Part shown: positions 53,971 through 64,000 of the stretch, piece by piece
Layout: the number at the start of each line of letters is the position of its first letter
How positions within the stretch are numbered: position 1 is the first letter of the stretch
NCBI GenBank assembly: GCA_038380435.1
Contig: JAWZYU010000008.1
Span: 75,902,020 to 75,966,019, forward strand
Direction: 5' to 3'
Source: Ryuthela nishihirai
Taxonomy: Eukaryota; Arthropoda; Arachnida; Araneae; Heptathelidae
Length of the DNA: 64,000 nt
Notes under the pieces: generated by a model
Told to the model about the DNA's origin: nothing
Seen by the model: the letters and a program-made list of their open reading frames with translations, nothing else
Database searches by the model: none
Translations under genes and position numbers: made by a program

Positions 53971-55500
53971 ACCCAAATAGTAAGGAGCAGTAGGGTTAAA
54001 TGTGAAACATTATTAAACAGAAGCAATAGGAACAGAAAGTGCAATAACTGAGTGGTGATAAGAAAATAATTCAACTGCAAAAAATGAAGTGTGTTTAGAA
54101 ATAATGAGTATGATGCAGGCCACCACCTCTTGGGCAAGTTTGTGCAGTCTGATGACAAAAAAATTAAATTTGCAAAAGAGAAAAAGAACATATATAGGAC
54201 AAAAAGTCCAACTTTGGGAAAGCAAATTCTCATTAAAATTTTTTTTATAAAATTACATTGTTTATGTTTAATTTCTGATTTTTTTGTGTTGGTTATACAT
54301 GCATTATTGATTATATATATATAAATATTTCTTTGGTGGCTCCACACTTTCGTTTCAGTTTTCCAGTGGTCTACCATTGCATTTCAACTTTCTATGTGGT
54401 CCTTCAGCTTTTGCCTAGGCCTGGTATAGTGCAATAGCAAAGCCAAAAATTGGGAATACTTAAAAAATTTAGTGTACTGATTAGTTTGCTTAAGTGTTTT
54501 AAGATAATAAATAAAAATAAGAATAGCAGAGTGGGGGGGGGGGGGGGATTATTGGGAAAAAAAAGTAGCACATAGCAGGAAATAAAATGCTGGACAAGGA
54601 GAAAAAAGAAACAGAACTATCTCATGGGTATGCTCTCAATTAATTAAATTCAAGATCAATCAACAATTGTTACATGCTCTGTGACACCAAATTCATTACA
54701 TTCAGTGCAATATATCAATGAATTATATTTGCAATGCAATATATCAATGCATTTATATACTATGCATACATATACAATGCATTTATATACATATCATATG
54801 CATTTAAAACTATTGTGGCTTTTGTGATGACTCTTATAAAAGAGATAGATAGCAATATATTCTGTTACATTTTTTTTCATGATTAACCTGATTTTTATGC
54901 TTTGTTCATTTTTCAAGAAATAAAAATTTAAATATATTAAAACATGTTTTAACACTTTTAGTCTGGGGGCTAAAAGTCAGTGTTGGTTCCTGTAAATGCA
55001 CAGAATTTGAGGTTATTTCAAAAATTCAGCAAAATAAAAGCACCAATTAAATATTTCAAATTTCATATTTTAAAACTCTTAAAATTATTATTCAAACATA
55101 ACAATATAAAAATTATACAATTCTACTTTTTGTATAAAATATTGATGCTAATACACAAATAAATACACAAAAGAAATAAAAAAGTGACCCAGAGATTATA
55201 ACAAGAGATTTCCAATAAAATATAGCAAAAAATAATTTTTCGCTATAACAGAAAAAGCAGCTGAACATTAATCTAAATTCTAAGTAATTCATACTATAAA
55301 TCAGAGGATTTCAAATTGTGGCATAATAGAACCTTTCAAGTGGTGTACAGAATATTAAATGTTTGCAATATAGGTGAGTACACCTAAGGGAAAAAAGGGA
55401 ATTTACAAATTTTTAAACTGTTTTTTAAAAAAAACTGGCCAATAATGACACATCTAAATATGCCCATCCTTGATTTACATAATACTCAATTTACATGATT
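53971..55500. other. AT-rich unassigned sequence with a 15-G run
   Basis: Contains a 15-G tract at 54533-54547 and an ATGCATTTATATAC-type tandem repeat at about 54700-54800. No coding evidence. Confidence 0.45.
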
Positions 55501-55512
55501 TCAGTTTTACAT

Positions 55513-55890
55513 GGGGTGGGGGTGGCTCAATCAGTAGCGTGCCAGGCTCATAATCTGCAGTTCCCAGGTTTGAGTCGCAGCTGGATCAGTGTTGAGATTT
55601 ATCTTTGCAAAACTCCCTGACCATGGTGAGGAGGGGATACAATGGGCTTGGAAAGGCTGCCATCCATCAGATGGGATGTTAATCCGTGGCCCCATGTGTG
55701 GGAGAGCCATACCCTCTGCACATTAAAGAACACACTGGATGGCCTTGACTGGAGGCTACCATCTGTCTCCTAACAGCTGTTCCAGTGGGTTCCCTCCCCC
55801 AACCTTCTCTGAGCCTTCAGGGTCCTTGTGACCTGGTCATTTAGCCCATTGTGTGCAAAAAAGTGCCGTTCAGAGGTAAAACAACCCAAC
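55513..55890 (+). repeat. SINE1, full-length reference copy with tRNA-Met-like head
   Basis: Flanked by TCAGTTTTACAT at 55501-55512 and 55891-55902. The head has box A-like TGGCTCAATCAGTAGCG, an anticodon-loop block GCTCATAATCTGCAG (CAT anticodon, as in elongator tRNA-Met) and box B-like GGTTTGAGTCGCAGC. The body is about 280 bp, and the tail reads GTAAAACAACCCAAC. Pol III is expected to transcribe it from the internal boxes. Copies at 2824, 11170, 37347, 45666, 53255 and 56324 define the family. Confidence 0.95.
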
Positions 55891-55902
55891 TCAGTTTTAC
55901 AT

Positions 55903-56322
55903 AGTCCAGAAAATTCAACCAGTTTCATTTTACACAGTTATAGACTGTTTTACACAGAATATATTTAATATTTTTTATCACTGTAGATATAATACATATT
56001 ACAAAGTAGCAGTGACATAGTATCAAGGGAGACCCAAAGTGTCATTCCAAAGTAAAAATCGCCTAAATGGTTTCAATTGGTATCATTTATTTTCAAGTAT
56101 AAATATATAATAATCATATTTATTATTCAAAATAAATGATATCATCTGTAACAACCTTGCCATTGTAATGCAATCTGTCTTGTGACATCTTAATGAAATA
56201 AAACCTGTTTTGGACTGGGAGCAAGATCTCACTTTTCTAGACTGAATTCTTTCGAGCCAGTAAAAACAGTGTTTTATCTCACTTTTAGCAGCAGGTTTGA
56301 CTTTGTAGACTATTATACAGAT
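55903..56322. other. Unassigned spacer between two inverted SINE1 copies
   Basis: AT-rich, no features recognised. Confidence 0.5.
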
Positions 56323-56323
56323 T

Positions 56324-56702
56324 GGGTTGTTTTACCCCTAAGCAACACTTTTTTGCACACAATGTGCTAAATGGCCAGGTCACAAGGACCCAGAGAGCTC
56401 TGAGAAGATTAGGGGGAGGGAACCCACTGGACTGCTTTAAGGACACAGATGGTATCTCCTGTCAAGGCCATCAAGTGTGTTCTTTAATGTGCACAGGGTA
56501 CGGCTCTCTTGCACATGAGGCCACAGCACTATGCCTATCTGACAGACAATGACATTTCCAAGCCCATCGGTGTTCCCTACTGACCAAGGGCAGGGTGGGG
56601 AGTTTTGCAGAGATAAATCTCAATGCTGAATCAGCTGGAACTCAAACCTGGGAACTACAGATTACAGATCTGGTACACTACCAACTGAGCCAACCTCGCC
56701 CC
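56324..56702 (-). repeat. SINE1 copy, full length, inverted relative to 55513
   Basis: Minus-strand copy: tail GGGTTGTTTTACCCCTAAGC at 56324 and head at 56640-56702 (CTCAAACCTGGGAACTACAG, CCAACTGAGCCAACCTCGCC). Imperfect flanking repeats ACTATTATACAGA (56309-56321) and ACTATTACATAGA (56703-56715) suggest a target-site duplication. It forms an inverted pair with the copy 434 bp upstream. Confidence 0.9.
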
Positions 56703-56715
56703 ACTATTACATAGA

Positions 56716-57827
56716 CTAAAATACATCTGATTCCTATGAAAACTTTCATAAAATATCATATAAATACTAATTTTATGAAATAAAACTTTAAGTATTAGTA
56801 TAAATGCTTAATTTCTAATATACATTCAGTTCATAAATATCCTCCTTTCAAATTTTATCTTCAACTCAACAGTGCACATCTACATCAACATGAGTATTTT
56901 TAATGACGGAAAAAAAAGAGAAATTAATCAAAGTGGAATTTGTGTAAATACAGTTAAAAATAATGCTATATTAATGTTTTTTTACTGCTGGTGAACTGAA
57001 ATTTCAGCTAAATATCTATAAATAAAACTTTACATGAACGTTTTACTGATAACAATCTTTTTGCAACTTATCCCCCTTTTTCTATAAGTTGTTTGCATCA
57101 ATTTGAACAGTTTCAATTTACAGAGTATTTTCTGGAACCTATCTATCTTGTAAATCAAGGAATGGGTGTATATTCTAAAATATTTGCTTGATTATTTCAA
57201 CTGATTGCAACCTAAAGAATGCTTGCAATATCTATTATATCATTTTTGAAGAAATGATGACTGTTGATATAAGACAATCTGAATGAAAAAGAAAAGTAGC
57301 ACATTTTCAAATAGCTTTAAAACCTCTGCTCTAAAGCATCAATTTTAAAAGAGAATTTTACTTAAAAACACTAGGCTATGATAGAGAGGGAGTTCCTCCT
57401 AAGCAGGGTACATGAGCAGTACCCCTTATATCCCAGGGGTACACGAGTATGTACCCCTGGAATAATTAAAAGTCAACAATAATTATTTTTCTCCCTTTGA
57501 ACAATTGTTCATTACTAATTTTTATTCTTATTTCTTTACATAACAGAATATAGACAAAGCACATTTTATCCAAACTAAATAAGTGATATGAACAGAAACC
57601 ATAACTTTTCACTCTTAGTTGAAGTTTGAACTAAACTTTAGTTCAGTTTATTACATGGCTATGGAGATATAACCTAAGAAGTAAGCACACTTATTTTGTG
57701 CACTATAACTCAAAGAGTGCACATGAAAATAAAAGTGACTGTTGATTGGATGTGCCAACATGAAAGTGTGACCAAAAAAATTATCTCATAGTGATTCAGT
57801 GTAGAGGAATAAAAAAAATACAATAAA
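56716..57827. other. AT-rich unassigned sequence
   Basis: A small inverted motif GGGGTAC...GTACCCC occurs near 57419-57460. Nothing else recognised. Confidence 0.45.
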
Positions 57828-58012
57828 TTACCCCTCAAGAAGCTGCTTGCCACAGGTGTCTGAAAGGAGCCTGTCAGTTTACCGCAAAGAGAAGATCTGA
57901 GGAAAGCAAAATCTTGGCAGAAAGACAATACAAACATTCATACTTTACCCAGGGCTCAAATCCAGGGTTTGATCAGCAGCCAAATGTGCTAACCACTTGG
58001 CCACTGGGTATA
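57828..58012 (-). repeat. SINE2 copy
   Basis: Minus-strand: CCTCAAGAAGCTGCTTGCCA, GGAGCCTGTCAGTTTA, GGGCTCAAATCCAGGGTTTG (box B) and GTGCTAACCACTTGGCCA (box A). Decayed relative to the copy at 59539. Confidence 0.85.
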
Positions 58013-58442
58013 TGGACAAATAATTGAGTGATAATTCATAGCCTATGGAAGCTATTGCTAAGAAGGACAAGTATCTAGCTCACAGCACCAGTTAACTAAT
58101 TCTATAAAGAGTCCTTTATATGAATGTAAGATGCTTGAAAGCATAATCAATTAGAAACTGAGTTGGTCTGAGATTTAAATTTTTTCAGAAGACACAAAAA
58201 AGCTACTCTGTGTTGAGATGCTGTGAAGATGTGCTTATACAGGGTGTTTCAAAAAGAACACAACCCTCTATTGTATTTTTTGATTTAAACTTGACGAAAG
58301 ACACAAACTTCCAAAGATGCAAATTAGACATATATCTACCTTTACAACAGATGTTGAAAGTGATTTCCTGCAACATGGATGCAGGTTCGTACCCATTTCA
58401 TGACATTTGCAGCCACCTTTCATAATGTTTGTTTTCTTATGT

Positions 58443-59410
58443 TTAAAATCTCTCAATGTTAGCCTTCAAGTCTTTAAGTGTATGAGGATTGTTTTGAAAC
58501 ACTACATATTTGAGATATCCCCAAAGGAAAAAATTTGGAGGAGTAAGATCTAGGGATCTTGGAGGCCACAAATTTTTTGAAATCAAATGATCACCAAAAA
58601 ATTCCTGCAACATGACCATTGTGTCATTTGCAGTATGGGCAGTTGCACCATCTTGCTGAAACCAACACACTTTTCATTCAAATCCAATAGTGCAATAAAC
58701 TGTTGGATGAGGTCATGATAAACTTCACTTTACAGTTGAGTCAAAAAATAAAGACCCTATCACACGACGGCAAGGAATTGCAGACCAAACACCATGCATG
58801 TAATGGTCATTCGTGAAAAGTGTGAGGATTTTCACTACTTCATGTTTGACTGTTCTGATTGTTCACATACCCATCCAAGTGAAACAAAGCCTCGTCACTG
58901 AAATAAGCATGGTCCAACACCTCAATTCCATTTTCATCAACAAAAGAATAAACCAACAATAGTACCGTAAACGTTTTTCATGATCTGGTTCGTTCAATTC
59001 ATGAATGACACCAATGTAGTAGGCATGAAATTTTAACTTCTTTGTAGCCCTGAAAGCAGCTGTTGGTGACAGTCCAACGTGTGAAGATAACTTTCTAAGA
59101 GATTTTCTGGGTGAGCGAGTTTCTGGGTGAATGCTAAGACACATCATCAAGAATTCGGCAGTTAACAGTGATGGCCATCCTGGCTCTTTCGATCCTGGAC
59201 AGACCCATTGTCACGAAATTTATCAATCAAACAAGATATTGTCGATTTGTTGGGAACTGCAGACTGAGGAAACTTCAACTCAAACTTCTCTCTCACACGT
59301 TTGTAAGATTTGTATGCATAATAAGTCTCAACAATAAATACACGTTCGCTTTTCGAAAACAACATAGCTGACACAACACAAAGGAATGAATGCTTGAGTG
59401 AGACTAGCAC
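58443..59410 (-). pseudogene. Mariner-like transposase pseudogene
   Basis: Frames at 59410-59162, 59150-58863 and 58670-58443 each hold successive parts of one transposase, separated by frameshifts and a poorly conserved gap around 58863-58670. The N-terminal helix-turn-helix is the best preserved. QDGATAH holds one catalytic Asp; TPPNFF has lost the final acidic residue. No functional product is possible. Confidence 0.82.
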
Positions 59411-59542
59411 ATGACAAGGTCATTTCAACTGCTAAAGGCTGTTAATCTTGAGTACAGTAATGCCAACTGACTAATATTATGACATGAAATACACATGCAC
59501 ATAAGTTCTACTCTCTATTATTTAGGTTGTATCCTTTTTGAA

Positions 59543-59751
59543 GGCCGTCCCATGGCCGAGTGGTTAGCACGCTTGGCTACTGATCTAAGGGACCTGGGTT
59601 TGAGCCCCGGTTAAGGCATGGTTGTGTGTGTTGTTTTTCTGCTGAGGTCCTGCCATCCTCTCAGACCTTCTACTATGGCATATAAACTGACAGGCTCCTG
59701 TCAGACCTCTGTGGCAAGCAGCTGCTTGAGGGGGTATTTATTTATTTATTT
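59543..59751 (+). repeat. SINE2 copy with 13-bp target-site duplication
   Basis: Flanked by TATCCTTTTTGAA at about 59530-59542 and 59752-59764. Head: CCATGGCCGAGTGGTTAGCA (box A) and GACCTGGGTTTGAGCCCCGG (box B). Body with GCATATAAACTGACAGGCTC; tail of repeated ATTT. The insertion lies inside the right inverted end of the mariner-like element, so it is younger than that element. Confidence 0.94.
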
Positions 59752-59845
59752 ATATCCTTTTTGAAACACCCTATAATTAGTATTTTAAGAAATTAGTAAT
59801 AGTACACAATTAAAAAGACCTTCTTGCTCAGAAAATAATTAAAAC

Positions 59846-60626
59846 AACTTAAAGTACTCTTCATTGAACAATAACATCAGTAAGTTTATCCTTCAAACTA
59901 TTTGCATGTTAAAAGTTTTTAGGAGCAAACTCAGAAACTTTTTGGAGCAAGGACAGTGCTCAGTCTTCAGTGAAGTGACATTATGTGGTTATATTAGGGC
60001 TGTTAAGAACTTCTTTCCACATATTATGAAGGGTGATTCCAGTGTCTCAGTTGCAGGTGCGGAACAGGAGAGGTCATTATTTCAATAGCCTCATCGGTGA
60101 TGTTCCATAGTAAGTGGATGCACATACTAGCAACATGGCATGCTCCCAGTCTATGATAGCAGTGTGTTGTATTGCCAGCTTGGCAGTGGCATTCATTAGC
60201 TTGTTTTGGCTGACATCTGTCTGACATTCTCTACAGGAGAGGTTCCCAGAGCATCAGACAGATGTCAGTCAAAACTAGCTAATAATTGTTGCTGCTGAGC
60301 TGGCAATACAACACACTGCTATCATAGACTGGGAGCACACCACATTGCTAGACCATGCATCCATTTACTAAAGAAACATCGTTCATGAGGTGATTGAAAT
60401 AATGACCTTGCCTGTCCCCACCTGCAACTGAGACACTGGAATCTTCATGACACAATGGAAAGAAAATCTTAAAAGTCATAAAGTTACACATAGTGTCACT
60501 TCTGATGATGGAGAGCTGTCCTTGCTCTGAAAAGCATCTGAGTTTGCTCCTAAAAACTTTTAACATGCAAATAGTTTAAAGGATAAACTTATTAATTTTA
60601 TTGCTCAATGACAGAGAACTTAAAGT
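59846..60626. mobile_element. Foldback element: about 780-bp long inverted repeat
   Basis: The two halves are reverse complements over most of their length, meeting near 60238. Outer blocks: AACTTAAAGTACTCTTCATT (left) against AACTTTAAGTTCTCTGTCAT (right arm, complement). Inner blocks: TTTAGGAGCAAACTCAGA against TTAGGAGCAAACTCAGATG, CTCCCAGTCTATGATAGCAG and GACATCTGTCTGA. No gene. A one-arm relative is at 19895-20330 and a small piece is at about 61533-61610. Transcribed, it would form a long hairpin. Confidence 0.92.
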
Positions 60627-60682
60627 TATTTTAATTAGCAATAGTATGTTTACAATTAATTTCCTTCCACTACTTTTATCTC

Positions 60683-61201
60683 TATGGAGATTGTGGAGAA
60701 ATAGGCGTATACATCTAAAGACTAAAATTAGACTGTATAATAGTTTGGTTCTTTCTAGGGTTAGTTATGGTAGTGAAACCTGGACGCTGTGTAAACAAGA
60801 TAACAGGAAACTAGATGCTTTTGATTCTAGATGCTTACACAGTATCTTGGGTATTAGGTGGTTTAACTTTGTAACTAATGATGAGGTTAGGCAAAGGAGT
60901 CTGCAACCTCCTTTAAGCAGCATATTGTGCAGAGAGAGACTCCGTTGGTTTGGCCATGTTGCCTGTATGAATAATTACAGATTGGCGAATAGGGTTATGA
61001 ACAGTGTGCCTAAAGGCCTCAGAAAGAAGGGGAGACCTAGGATGCGGTGGGCAGACAATGTCAAACAGGACCTTGTTAGAATTGGTGTGCAGTGGCCAGA
61101 TGCAATAGATGTAGCTCAGGATAGACTTGCTTGGAGAACTAAATTGCACGGTTTGGTTGGACCTCCGTAGCCCATGGCTGCTTGAGGATGATGATGATGA
61201 T
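60683..61201 (+). mobile_element. RTE LINE 3' fragment, 5'-truncated
   Basis: Starts at CTATGGAGATTGTGGAGAAA in the C-terminal module and ends in the (GAT)n tail. The open frame (60601-61170) reads RNRRIHLKTKIRLYNSLVLS, SYGSETWTLCKQDNRKLDAF, RLRWFGHVACM and KKGRPRMRWADNVKQDL without interruption from 60690 to 61170. About 520 bp left; a typical truncated retroposition product. The frame upstream of 60683 is foreign to the LINE. Confidence 0.92.
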
Positions 61202-61204
61202 TTT

Positions 61205-61445
61205 TATTTTTGGTCTGGCTTGTACACATCTAAGCAACAAATTTCATGATCTGTCACAGTTGTGAAATCTTATGAGCTAGCTTCATTCATGTCTCTCCCA
61301 TTTTGACCTTGTAATTCTGCTATTACAACAGTATACATTTTCAAAGGTGTTTAATTTCACACCCTAATGGTTGCAATAGCAAGTTCTGCTGTCTAGTGAA
61401 AGAAACTGGAATGAAAAATACTTCAAAATATCTTTGTCCAATAGT
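61205..61445. other. Short unassigned spacer between two RTE copies
   Basis: Separates a plus-strand RTE tail from a minus-strand one; nothing recognised. Confidence 0.5.
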
Positions 61446-64000
61446 CATCATCATCATCCTCATGCAGCCATGGGCTTCTCCAAGCATATCTGTCCTGAGC
61501 TATATCTGCTCACGACAGATATGCTTGGAGAACATACATAATACGTGGAAAGAAGTTCTTAACAGCTCTCACATGTCACCACATAGTGTCTCTTCACTGC
61601 TGCATCTCTTCACGGCACACCAATTCTAACAAGGTACTGTTTTACATTCTCTGCTCACCGCATCCTAGGTCTCCCACTCTTTCCGAGGCCTTTAGGCACA
61701 CTGTTCATAACCCTATTTGATAATCTATAATTATCCATATGGGCAACATGGACAAACCAATGGAATCTCTCTCTGCAGAATATACTGCTCAAAGGAGGTT
61801 GCCGACTCCTTTACCTAACCTCATCATTAGTTACAAAGTTGAACCATCTAATGCTCAAGATACTGTGTAAGCATCTAGAAACAAAAGCATCAAGTTTCCT
61901 GTTATCTTGTTTACAAAGCATCCAAGTTTCACTACCATAACTAACCCTAGAAAGAACCAAACTATTATGCAGCCTAATTTTAGTCTTTAGGTGTATACAC
62001 CTATTTCTCCACACTCTCCAAATTCTTAAAAGTTCCAGCAGCAGTCCCTATTTGTCTGTTTATCTCATGCCATACATCATCAATATCTGTAACTTAGCTC
62101 CCAAGATAATTAAACTAAGACACTTGCTCAATAGTACAGCCATTCAAGGCAACTGAAGCACCATCTGCCTGACCAATTTTGCATCACTTTAGTTTTTTCT
62201 CTGTTTATCACCAGACCTACTCTATTACCAGTCTCATCAACAGCCCTAATAAATGAATTCATCTCATCAACATCATTAGCCAACAGACCCAAATCATCTG
62301 CATAATCTAAATCAGAAATTTTGAAATCTCTAGACCATTTAAGGCCAAAATATTTCCCTTGCAAAGAATTTTGCATAACATAATCAGTAACCAAAATAAA
62401 GAGAAAAGGAGACAAAATGCACCCTTGTCGAACACCAGAAGCTAAACCAATTGCTACAAGCCTTACCAACTCTCACACACGCCTCAGTGTTATTATAGAG
62501 AGCTTTCATTATGTTAACTAACTTGTCTGGTATACCATATGATCTCACAATCAATCACAAATTATAACGATCAACAGAGTCAAAAGCCTTTTTGAAATCA
62601 ACAAAGCTAGCAACCACAGGTTTCTAAAAACATTTCTCAAGAATTTGCCTAAGTGAAAATATTTGATCAATCCCCTACCACTTCTGAATCCACATTGCTC
62701 ATCATGCAATTGACTATCAACCAGATTCTTAATTATATTAAGCACAATCATGCAAAGAACTTTACCTGGAACAGAAAGCAGGCTGATACCCCTATAGTTA
62801 TCACAAGTACTGCGATCACCTTTTTTGAAAATAGGGATAACAATAGCTCTGGTAAAATTCTTAGGAACCATGCCTTTATCATAAAAGAGATTCAGAATTT
62901 CAGTCATCCATGTGGTAACCGAAACATTCCCAGCAATAAGCATTTCCATAGTAATTCATCTACCCCTGGGGATTTATACAGTTTAAGTTTTGAAACAGCC
63001 AAAATAATTTCAAACTTTGATATAGGGCCAACATTAAAGCCAGTAATGCATCTATCATCATTGCAAAAATGGGAATAGAACTAACCACATTGTTTAGAAT
63101 ATCACTGAAATGCTCAGCTCACCTAGCCATGACAGAATCCTCACCTTCTATAACCTAACCTTGTTTATCCTTCAATCCCTGTATACCTGTTCGTTTTCTA
63201 CCACACAAAACATTAACTATCTGGTACAGCTGTTTCTTGTTGTGCTGTCTTACTGCTTCCTCGGCTTTGTCAGCCAAGCCATCAAGCCATAGATTCTTAT
63301 CAGCAGTTAACTGATCCTTTACACGTCTATTAAGCTCTCTGTAATGCTTTCTATTAGGACTAGTAGAGTCCTAATAGAAAGCACTAAGGACATTCCAGTT
63401 CTTTCTTTCTGAAATAAGCTCAAGTGCCTTATCATTAAAATAATTTTGCTTCCTCTGCTCCTTTTTTCCTAAAAGAGTACTGTTAGTGTCCAAAAAGTCT
63501 GTTTAAAACAGTACCATTCTTCTTCAAATTCAGTAGAAATTAAACCATGACTGTCATAATGACTAAGTAACCTATCATGATAAGCTTTAACTATGACTGG
63601 GTCTTTCAGAGCTTCAGAAATAAAGGTAAAATTTTTAACCTTAGCACAACACTTCTTAAGATTAAGTTGCAAGACACTTTTAACAAGGTAATGGTCAGAT
63701 CCAATTTCTGCTCCCCTATATGACCTAGAATTCCTAACAGAACTAGCCCATTTGTTGTTAATTAATATATAATCAATCATATTCTTATGCAGCCCATTAG
63801 GGCAAACCCATGTGTACTTATGTATGTCACAGTGCTTGTAATAGGTGTTAGTTATTCTCAAACCATTAAGTTTACTTCCCTGTAGGAGAAGTTGCCCATT
63901 GCCATTGCAGCTACCTATACCAAAAGGGTCCATCACCCCTCCCCAAAAGTCAAAGTCATTACCCACTTTGGGATTGAAGTCACCAAGAACAAGGGTAATA
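61446..64000 (-). mobile_element. RTE-clade LINE running off the window end
   Basis: Minus-strand copy with its (GAT)n end at 61446-61460. A 115-bp rearranged insert (61495-61615) is followed by the C-terminal module (62014-61811), motif C (62469-62128: SDLDYADDLGLLANDVDEMN), the RT start (62949-62551: FTRAIVIPIFKKGDRSTCDN), the linker and the endonuclease end (63966-63469: YTWVCPNGLHKNMIDYILIN, GSDHYLVKSVLQ). The rest of the endonuclease lies beyond 64000. Many frame breaks. Confidence 0.9.

Larger units (their letters stand above)
58236..59770 (-). mobile_element. Mariner/Tc1-superfamily element with inverted ends, interrupted by SINE2
   Basis: Ends TACAGGGTGTTTCAAAAAGA (58237) and, inverted from 59774, TATAGGGTGTTTCAAAAAGG; the right end is split by SINE2 at 59543-59751. 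The transposase is on the minus strand in pieces: FSKSERVFIVETYYAYKSYK and VPNKSTISCLIDKFRDNGSV (HTH, 59410-59162), RKSLRKLSSHVGLSPTAAFR (59150-58863), WFQQDGATAHTANDTMVML (second Asp, 58670) and WPPRSLDLTPPNFFLWGYLK. The last segment replaces the usual acidic residue of TPPDFF with Asn. The lineage is of the WFQQDGATAH type; its DDxD subclass is not assigned. Confidence 0.85.

Noticed and set aside
54091..54377. Coding exon in the AT-rich region
   Set aside because: Open frames on both strands overlap, with no splice-site support or recognisable product.
1..64000. CRISPR array, operons or prokaryotic genes
   Set aside because: The tandem repeats seen are single duplications of 62-261 bp without regular spacers, and the gene content is that of a metazoan nuclear genome.

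Overview
The window looks like intronic DNA from an AT-rich metazoan nuclear genome. It shows spliceosomal exon borders (GT...AG), four conserved coding exons of the synaptic protein UNC-13/Munc13, and dense layers of decayed retrotransposons and Tc1/mariner elements. The mix (RTE-clade LINEs, I-group LINEs with RNase H, mariner and Tc1-like elements, two tRNA-derived SINE families) fits an invertebrate, possibly a chelicerate or other arthropod. I cannot fix the species from the sequence. There is no prokaryotic gene organisation here.

Host gene: on the minus strand, exons at 52059-51960, 48777-48660, 38796-38673 and 15120-15050 join in phase and encode one continuous stretch of about 137 residues. 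It matches the N-terminal C2A domain and following linker of UNC-13/Munc13. The introns are about 3.2, 9.9 and 23.6 kb, and the flanking introns run off both ends of what I can assign. Almost everything else in the window is transposon material inside or beside these introns.

Layout: 508-1284 solo LTR; 2430-4600 old RTE LINE broken by a SINE and a GC-rich insert; 4612-8248 RTE LINE; 9575-10312 relic of an irritans-type mariner; 12276-13522 mariner with both ends and TA duplications; 15050-15120 unc-13 exon; 15208-18790 nearly full-length RTE LINE with target-site duplication; 19155-21330 older RTE pieces and half of a foldback element; 21331-33528 LTR retrotransposon carrying a Tc1-like element (25158-32506), which itself carries a 5.9-kb I-group LINE (25899-31822); 34665-37852 antisense RTE LINE with a SINE insertion; 38673-38796 unc-13 exon; about 39530-43770 second I/Jockey-like LINE relic with an inserted LINE 3' end; 43968-44147 SINE; 44310-45655 Tc1-like relic with a 261-bp tandem duplication; 45666-47575 SINE, RTE fragment and a MITE; 48660-48777 unc-13 exon; 50017-51031 Tc1-like element with an open 299-codon transposase; 51960-52059 unc-13 exon; 53147-57000 SINE copies; 58236-59770 mariner-like element interrupted by a SINE; 59846-60626 foldback element; 60683-64000 two RTE copies in opposite orientation.

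Two signals stand out. The first is the unc-13 exon set, recognisable only by splicing logic because every exon is short and none stands out as a long reading frame. The second is a recurring mutation signature: short, near-perfect inverted duplications with tiny loops in at least five unrelated repeat copies, which looks like template-switch mutagenesis. No transposon copy here appears fully intact: each coding region I examined has frameshifts, stop codons or a lost catalytic residue.
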